Assembly (NCBI GenBank): GCA_029782225.1
Contig: JAKOVF010000053.1
Location: 1-55,993, forward strand
Source: Chloroflexota bacterium
GTDB lineage: Bacteria > Chloroflexota > Anaerolineae > Anaerolineales > Villigracilaceae
Direction: 5' to 3'
Length of the DNA stretch: 55,993 nucleotides
Below the pieces are notes generated by a model, which saw only the letters and a program-made list of their open reading frames with translations, was not told the DNA's origin and did no database searches. This document shows, one piece after another, positions 51,597-55,993 of the stretch (position 1 is the first letter of the stretch; every line of letters starts with the position of its first letter). The translations under genes were made by a program, and so were the position numbers.

Positions 51597-51644
51597 CTTT
51601 CTCCTCTACAAGATAATCGCGGACAAAAGAGTATCTAATTCAAC

Positions 51645-52952
51645 TTACATGACGCGCTCTGCAGTCTTCGTCCAGAACCCAGCAATGACATCTGCGATGT
51701 TTGTATTCGGCGTGAGCAGATGATCTCGAATGGATGTAATATCCATATTGTTTGAAATGATTTTTTCCAGGGGAAAGGACATGGTCTGGTCGCCCATCAC
51801 GACCGCGCCGAGGAGAGTCTTCTCTCCAACCAGCAAACGCAGGCGGTTTACTTCGAAGCCATCCTGTGCAACAATCGCATCAGGAAGCTGACGCCAGGTC
51901 TCACTGTCGCCGCGCGCAATGCCGACAAGGTCCTCATCGCGTCCGCGTCCCACGACGCCAATGATGGTCGTGGTCAAACCTGCCAAGCGCGTCACATTGA
52001 ACGGCACCGATTTCAGATAGGGCTTTCTTTGGCCTGCCATATTGAGCCCGGCAGCAAATCCCTGTTCACGGGCAGGACTCCACAGACTATCCAGAACGGA
52101 TGACTTCGTGCTTGGATCATAAACCTGGGCCACATCCCCGGCCGCAAAAATGTTGGGATCGCTGGTCTGCAAATACTCGTTGACCAGGATTCCGCGGTCA
52201 ATTTCCAGGCCCGCTACGTCTGCAAGCTTTGTCCGTGGGCTGACGCCAATGGCATAAGCAACCAGGTCACACTTCAGGATGTTTCCATCATTCAAACATA
52301 CAGCGATAACCCGACGATTCCTACCCTTGATTTCCGCAACCTCAGCGTAGAAGTGCAGGATGACGCCTTCCTGCTCCAGTCGCTGTTCAACAATGTGAGA
52401 TTCATGTTCATCCAGAACGTTGCTCCAGTAGCGATCACCTCGCAGAAGGTAGTAAACCTTCATGCCCCGCGACACGAGCCCTTCCACAATTTCCAACGCA
52501 GTAATTCCGCCGCCGATCACGACAGCCGTTTTTCCCTTTTTGGCAAGTCTGATAATGTGTTTCGCATCACTCAGGTGATCTAACTTAAGCACGCCTTCGA
52601 GTCTGGAACCAGGAATCTCAAGCGGCGTAGAGCACGCACCCAATGCGAGCAGCAATTTGTCGTACCCGAGAGTTCCCATCTCATCCAGTTCGAGCTGACA
52701 ACGATTGCGGATGATGCGTTTCACGCGCCCCTTAAGAGACTGGAAATGCAGGCGCTGATAATCTTCCCTTCGCTTTGGAAACAGCGCCCCGTCGGGGAGC
52801 TCGCCGGTCAGGTAATAAGCCAATCCGGGTCGGGAGTAGAAACCGTGAGGGTCGTCCCCGACCAGTGTGATCGTGCCTGCGCCATCCACGGAACGGATCG
52901 CCTCGATCGCGGCAATCCCGGCTACCCCGGAGCCAATAATCACATACTTCAT
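51645..52952 (-). CDS. FAD/NAD(P)-dependent oxidoreductase, operon B
   Basis: A 435-residue paralogue of the protein encoded at 46400: GSGVAGIAAIEAIRS (FAD), LLALGA (second FAD motif), VVIGGGITALEIVEGL (NAD(P)H) and FAAGDVAQVYD. No CxxC pair is present. GGGGGAG precedes the ATG, which overlaps the ferredoxin stop as ATGA. It should share a role with operon A: feeding electrons from NAD(P)H to the ferredoxin-cytochrome chain, or the reverse. Whether the partner is NADH or NADPH cannot be read from the sequence with confidence. Confidence 0.88.
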   Translation of the reverse strand: MKYVIIGSGVAGIAAIEAIRSVDGAGTITLVGDDPHGFYSRPGLAYYLTGELPDGALFPKRREDYQRLHFQSLKGRVKRIIRNRCQLELDEMGTLGYDKLLLALGACSTPLEIPGSRLEGVLKLDHLSDAKHIIRLAKKGKTAVVIGGGITALEIVEGLVSRGMKVYYLLRGDRYWSNVLDEHESHIVEQRLEQEGVILHFYAEVAEIKGRNRRVIAVCLNDGNILKCDLVAYAIGVSPRTKLADVAGLEIDRGILVNEYLQTSDPNIFAAGDVAQVYDPSTKSSVLDSLWSPAREQGFAAGLNMAGQRKPYLKSVPFNVTRLAGLTTTIIGVVGRGRDEDLVGIARGDSETWRQLPDAIVAQDGFEVNRLRLLVGEKTLLGAVVMGDQTMSFPLEKIISNNMDITSIRDHLLTPNTNIADVIAGFWTKTAERVM

Positions 52953-53215
52953 GACTCCCCCTTCGCAAATATATCGATCTGCTCGAAGCGCAGCACCCCG
53001 CGCGGACAGCGCGCCACGCATTCTCCGCAGGTCAGGCACTGACTGTGATGAACGGCCTTCTTCTGCCAGACGTGCAGCCTCACATCAATCCCAACCGGAC
53101 AATTGTATGTACAGATTCCACACTGTACACAGCGCGAAGGATCCGGAACTACATACCCGCTGGCGAGAATGGTTCGTTTGCTCTTGTCTTGTTTAATGAA
53201 CTTAAGCAGGCTCAT
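52949..53215 (-). CDS. 2[4Fe-4S] ferredoxin-type protein, operon B
   Basis: An 88-residue ferredoxin, the paralogue of the protein at 47707, with CVQCGICTYNCP and CLTCGECVARCP at the same positions. The N-terminal extension (SLLKFIKQDKSKRTILASG) differs from operon A more than the cluster region does. It is the first gene of operon B and overlaps the FAD gene by 4 bp. A good promoter lies just upstream. Confidence 0.93.
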   Translation of the reverse strand: MSLLKFIKQDKSKRTILASGYVVPDPSRCVQCGICTYNCPVGIDVRLHVWQKKAVHHSQCLTCGECVARCPRGVLRFEQIDIFAKGES

Positions 53216-53236
53216 GTTGCTCTCATAGTCGTAAAA

Positions 53237-53265
53237 ATTCTACAAAAGTTACGGGTGATGTCCAA
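53237..53265 (-). promoter_or_regulatory. Predicted sigma-70 promoter of operon B
   Basis: On the minus strand TTGGAC (complement of 53260-53265) and TAGAAT (complement of 53237-53242) are 17 bp apart, with the ferredoxin ATG about 20 bp downstream. The words CGTAACTTTT between these elements also occur upstream of operon A. Confidence 0.6.
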
Positions 53266-53369
53266 ATTATGGCACTCGGAAACCCCTAAAACCAACAAAA
53301 ACTATCGTTTTTGGCTAACAATTCTGCAATTTCCGGCCTTTTCTTCATTCCCCCATTTGGGTGATGTCA

Positions 53370-53522
53370 GGTGGTCGAGTAGCCCTGAGTTTTGCTCAGG
53401 GCGCATCGAGGCCACCGCGTTTCAGACAACTTGTGTTTGCAGGTTGCTCGTTGTTGGTCTCGACACCGGCACTTGCGCGCTGGTGAAAGCGTACAGCGAA
53501 TGAACACCGCCTACTCGACCAA
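53370..53522. repeat. Composite REP-like element, copy C
   Basis: Ends GGTGGTCGAGTAG and CTACTCGACCAA are inverted. The first hairpin (53370-53416) is CCCTGAG/CTCAGGG with flanking TCGAGGCCACC; the second has TTGGTCTCGA near 53454 and TCGACCAA at the end. It is in the 395-bp gap 53216-53610, which otherwise holds the operon B promoter and the csp terminator and no visible gene. Confidence 0.75.
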
Positions 53523-53542
53523 CGGAATGAATGCCAATGGGT

Positions 53543-53573
53543 TAAACAAAAACAAGGCTGCTTCACAGCAGCC
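53543..53573 (-). terminator. Terminator of the cold-shock gene
   Basis: GGCTGC/GCAGCC stem with a 6-nt loop on the minus strand, followed by TTGTTTTTGTTT. It lies about 40 bp after the cold-shock stop codon. Confidence 0.7.
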
Positions 53574-53610
53574 CTGTTCGTTCGCAAAACCTGGCCGTCA
53601 GGCGGCAGTC

Positions 53611-53823
53611 TTACGAGAGTGGGACGACGTTCGCGGCCTGCAAGCCTTTCGGGCCGTCTTCGATGGAAAACTCCACCTTCTGCTCGGCCTCCAACTTGCG
53701 ATAGCCTTCAGTCTGAATGGCAGTGTAATGCACGAAAACATCCTCACCACCATCCCGACCAATGAAGCCGTAGCCCTTGGTCGCATTGAACCACTTGACG
53801 GTTCCAACAAAACGCTCAGACAT
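53611..53823 (-). CDS. Cold-shock domain protein
   Basis: A 70-residue OB-fold nucleic-acid chaperone. The RNP1 motif is KGYGFIGR (about 16-23) and RNP2 is VFVHYTAI (about 29-36), both complete; the opening [12 protein letters not shown] is typical. It binds RNA and single-stranded DNA and melts structures. The leader on the minus strand has a GCCCG/CGGGC hairpin (53860-53902 region) which may be a cold-responsive 5' leader. It is between the PHP gene and REP copy C, probably monocistronic. Confidence 0.93.
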   Translation of the reverse strand: MSERFVGTVKWFNATKGYGFIGRDGGEDVFVHYTAIQTEGYRKLEAEQKVEFSIEDGPKGLQAANVVPLS

Positions 53824-53928
53824 CTTTCAATTCTCCTGCTGAGATAAAAAATTTGCCCGTCCACCTTTACGCTTTCGAAGGCGAACCGGGCACTCTGGGC
53901 GCAAGATTATCATGGCTACAAAAGTGTG

Positions 53929-54582
53929 TCAAGATTTTAACCTTTTTATCATGGAAGCGTAACGCGACACCAGATGAATCCATGGCGGTGACCACTTCAC
54001 GCGCGGCTCTCCCTGGCGGATGACCTTCCGCATCTCTTCCGGACCTGTGAATGGGTCCAGCAACAGGACGCTTCTCCCCAATTCGAAAGCCGCGTGCGCG
54101 TCCGAGCCGACAGTCCCTGCGACGTTATGGTTCTCTGCAAACTTCCTCGCCAGGTCATTGAAGGATCGGTCCCAGCAGCGCGAATTGAAGACCTCGATCG
54201 CGTCCACTTCGGGCAGGATCTCCAGCAGCTCATTTTCCTGCCAGCCGCCTTTCCGAAACCGATCAAAGGGATGGGAAACGCTGATGAACGCCCCCTGCTC
54301 CTTCAGCCTTCGGATCGTTTCTTGCGGCGAAAGCCGGGCGGGAATTTCCTCCTTTACGAAAGATGCCAGGATTTCGCCTTGCGTCGTCATGATCTCTTCC
54401 CCCACGATGATCAATTTGGGGTCGATGCGCTGTGCCTCCAGCGCGCCGCCAATCGAATTGTGATCCGTGACTACCACACGGTCGATGCCTTTTCTACGGG
54501 CAGCGGCCACCAGGTCCGCGGGACGCGTGAGGGAGTCTCCAGAGAAGGAAGTGTGGCAGTGGAATTCAGTGATTAAGGCCAT
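53929..54582 (-). CDS. PHP-domain phosphoesterase
   Basis: A 217-residue PHP protein. The metal motifs are in order: EFHCHTSFSGDS (HxH and D), VVVTDHNSIGG (DH), IVGEEIMTTQGEIL (E), ISVSHPFDR (H) and AGTVGSDAHAAFELG (D and H). This is the TrpH/RNase AM-type PHP family, which includes 5'-nucleotidases. The start at 54582 is preferred since the longer upstream frame has no similarity and enters an IS-derived region. No strong ribosome site is visible. A role in RNA or nucleotide turnover is likely. Confidence 0.87.
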   Translation of the reverse strand: MALITEFHCHTSFSGDSLTRPADLVAAARRKGIDRVVVTDHNSIGGALEAQRIDPKLIIVGEEIMTTQGEILASFVKEEIPARLSPQETIRRLKEQGAFISVSHPFDRFRKGGWQENELLEILPEVDAIEVFNSRCWDRSFNDLARKFAENHNVAGTVGSDAHAAFELGRSVLLLDPFTGPEEMRKVIRQGEPRVKWSPPWIHLVSRYASMIKRLKS

Positions 54583-54613
54583 AGGAGCAATAAAAGAAGT
54601 GATATTAGGTGTT

Positions 54614-54733
54614 GAGCCCCTGTCTAAGTGGACACAATTAATGTCCATGCTGCTGCTCGGATTCCATAGGGCTGATGTAACCGAGAGCGGACTGCAAGTG
54701 CTGGCGATTGTACCAAAGCTCAAAGATCGTGGT
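54614..54733 (-). mobile_element. IS3-family transposase remnant with terminal repeat
   Basis: The end of an IS3-type integrase is encoded on the minus strand, with WYNRQHLQSALGYISPMESE, the usual family C-terminus (stop at 54638). Just past it, GAGCCCCTGTCTAAGTGGACA (54614-54634; quoted in two parts: GAGCCCCTG and TCTAAGTGGACA) looks like an IS3 terminal inverted repeat. The rest of the transposase is missing, so this is a dead fragment between the PHP start and the radical SAM gene (gap 54583-54952). Confidence 0.7.
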
Positions 54734-54839
54734 GCATGCCAATGCGCGTGCTGGAAATTGTCTATGCCTGGCACCGAGAGAAACGAGAATACCAGACAAG
54801 ATGTTGTGCGCGCCTGGCAGTCCACTTCCACAAAAGCGC

Positions 54840-54870
54840 TTGACACCCAGAGCCACTTTCGTAGTACAAT
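54840..54870 (+). promoter_or_regulatory. Possible promoter of the radical SAM gene
   Basis: TTGACA at 54840-54845 and TACAAT at 54865-54870 with a 19-bp spacer, longer than usual. It lies between the IS3 remnant and the radical SAM start. Confidence 0.4.
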
Positions 54871-54952
54871 AAACATAGAACATTTGTTCGTATTAATCCA
54901 AGCGCGGCCCACCGTTAAGTGAGCCTGTCCCTCTTTGTAAGAAACCAGGTGT

Positions 54953-55594
54953 ATGAGCACGTATCCTCCGCCCGACCGATCTATCGTCCACGTTGCATCC
55001 ATTGCGCGGCAGACCGAAGCGTTGGGGCCCGGTAAGCGCGCCGTGCTCTGGGTGCAGGGTTGCCTTTTTCGCTGTCCCGGGTGTATTGCCCCGGAATGGC
55101 TGGCCTTTGAAGGCGGAGAGCAAATGACCCCGCACGGCGTCGTTGAGGAGCTGCTTTCTGCCAGCGTGACCGGGATTACATTCTCCGGGGGCGAACCGAT
55201 GCAGCAGGCAAGTGCCCTGGCCGAAATTGCCCGGTTGGCCCGTCAAAGACGTGAGCTTGATATCATTTGCTTTACCGGGTATCGCTATGAGAAGCTGCGA
55301 GATGATCCGCCCAATCCTCAAGTGGCCGATTTGTTAGATCAGATTGATGTTTTGATCGATGGCCCGTATGTGGCGCATTTGAACGCACCCACTGGATTGC
55401 GCGGATCTTCGAATCAGCGAATCATCTACCTTACCCCACGGCTGCGGAATTATGATCTGGAGGGACAAGAACGGCAGGTGGAGGTCATTATCGGCCATGA
55501 CGCCATTTCCATGATTGGGATTCCCAACTCATCCGTTTTGTCGTCACTCGATCAGTTGCCAGGAATATCCCGGCAGGAAAGGAAACGATCATGA
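54953..55594 (+). CDS. NrdG-like radical SAM activating protein
   Basis: A 213-residue small radical SAM enzyme of the 4Fe-4S single-cluster/NrdG group. The cluster motif is GCLFRCPGC (Cys37, 41, 44), followed by GITFSGGEPMQQ (SAM-binding) and IICFTGYRYEKL. Canonical NrdG activates anaerobic ribonucleotide reductase, but no nrdD is visible and the next gene is a coiled-coil protein, so the target may be different. AGGTG precedes the ATG weakly. It overlaps the downstream gene by ATGA. Confidence 0.85.
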   Translation: MSTYPPPDRSIVHVASIARQTEALGPGKRAVLWVQGCLFRCPGCIAPEWLAFEGGEQMTPHGVVEELLSASVTGITFSGGEPMQQASALAEIARLARQRRELDIICFTGYRYEKLRDDPPNPQVADLLDQIDVLIDGPYVAHLNAPTGLRGSSNQRIIYLTPRLRNYDLEGQERQVEVIIGHDAISMIGIPNSSVLSSLDQLPGISRQERKRS

Positions 55595-55993
55595 GTGGAT
55601 ACAAACGCGCAACTGTTACCATCAGCCAGGAGGAATATCGTCGCCTGCATGATGCAGACATGCAGAAGCGCTTCCAGAAAAAAAAGAAAAGCAAGGATAG
55701 CAGCAAGGAAGTCTCGCCGCAGTTAGAAGCTCTGAAGAGCGCCTACAGCCAGGTTGAGTCCCGTCAGAACCATTACGAACAGCTTCTCGGGAATCTGAGC
55801 GAGGAGGTACGTTCGGTCGAGTGGCAGGCATCCGAAGATTTGATCATGAGACAGGCCGCTTTTTACGATGATGTGATTCGTGAGATTGAGCATTCGGCGG
55901 ACGAGATGGAAGCCTCCCTGGAAAACAGATTAAAGGTATTTCAGGATGAACTGCAATCTGAGCGGGAGACCTATCTGCTAAACATTCAGGACT
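55591..55993 (+). CDS. Coiled-coil protein of unknown function, 3' end cut by window
   Basis: 134 codons are visible before the window edge. The start overlaps the stop of the radical SAM gene (ATGA). The first 25 residues (SGYKRATVTISQEEYRRLHDAD) are followed by a Lys-rich stretch (QKRFQKKKKSKD) and then long heptad-like helices such as QLEALKSAYSQVESRQNHYEQL. No enzyme domain is visible in this part. Coupling to the radical SAM gene suggests the two proteins act together, perhaps as activase and target. I do not recognise the family. Confidence 0.7.
   Translation, partial: MSGYKRATVTISQEEYRRLHDADMQKRFQKKKKSKDSSKEVSPQLEALKSAYSQVESRQNHYEQLLGNLSEEVRSVEWQASEDLIMRQAAFYDDVIREIEHSADEMEASLENRLKVFQDELQSERETYLLNIQD

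Noticed and set aside
54638..54883. Intact 81-residue protein on the minus strand
   Set aside because: Only its last 30 or so residues match an IS3 transposase end; the rest has no similarity, so it is a remnant.

Overview
The window reads as a stretch of chromosome from a Chloroflexota bacterium, most likely class Anaerolineae. This is inferred from gene content: a phosphonate/iron-type ABC system, DMGDH-like fusions, a B12-binding radical SAM gene beside its DUF2344 partner, PrsW, Rex, an F1-ATPase operon ending in an MreB-like gene, large multihaem cytochromes and many short dispersed palindromic repeats. No rRNA, CRISPR array or intact transposon is visible; there is one tRNA (Arg, anticodon CCG).

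Region 1 (about 0.3-26.6 kb) is a large divergent catabolic locus built around one symmetrical promoter pair at 16.85-16.90 kb. The leftward arm encodes a DeoR-type repressor, metallophosphoesterase, APC permease, choline-kinase-like phosphotransferase, a DMGDH/sarcosine-dehydrogenase-like FAD-GcvT fusion, PfkB kinase, an MttB-family methyltransferase, two near-identical substrate-binding lipoproteins, two permeases, an ABC ATPase and an AlkP-superfamily hydrolase. The rightward arm encodes a nucleotidyltransferase-like protein, a four-CBS protein, a second DMGDH-like fusion, a second choline-kinase-like protein, transaldolase, class II aldolase, a HisC-like aminotransferase and a HAD phosphatase. 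The combination suggests uptake and breakdown of an N-methylated, probably phosphorylated or phosphonate-bearing amine, with carbon leaving through sugar phosphates. The substrate is unknown.

Region 2 (about 26.6-37.8 kb) is mostly housekeeping: Nudix hydrolase, a broken FAD-oxidoreductase remnant, PiT phosphate permease, a bactofilin-like membrane protein, the radical SAM pair with a DinB-like gene between them, PrsW, tRNA-Arg, an SH3 lipoprotein, rex and an mreB-like gene. Several dispersed repeats lie here, some inside coding frames, plus a perfect 48-bp palindrome.

Region 3 (37.8-44 kb) has atpA-atpG-atpD-atpC without the F0 or delta genes, and a divergent D-Ala-D-Ala ligase-like ATP-grasp gene.

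Region 4 (44-53.3 kb) is the most striking part: two paralogous four-gene operons, each encoding a 2[4Fe-4S] ferredoxin, an FAD/NAD(P) oxidoreductase, a dihaem-type membrane cytochrome b and a secreted multihaem cytochrome c. The cytochromes carry 20 and 41 CxxCH motifs and differ by exactly seven copies of a 66-residue trihaem repeat. A trans-membrane electron conduit from a cytoplasmic donor to the cell exterior is the simplest reading.

Region 5 (53.3-56 kb) holds a cold-shock protein, a PHP-domain phosphoesterase, an IS3 remnant and, running off the edge, an NrdG-like radical SAM gene overlapping a coiled-coil gene.
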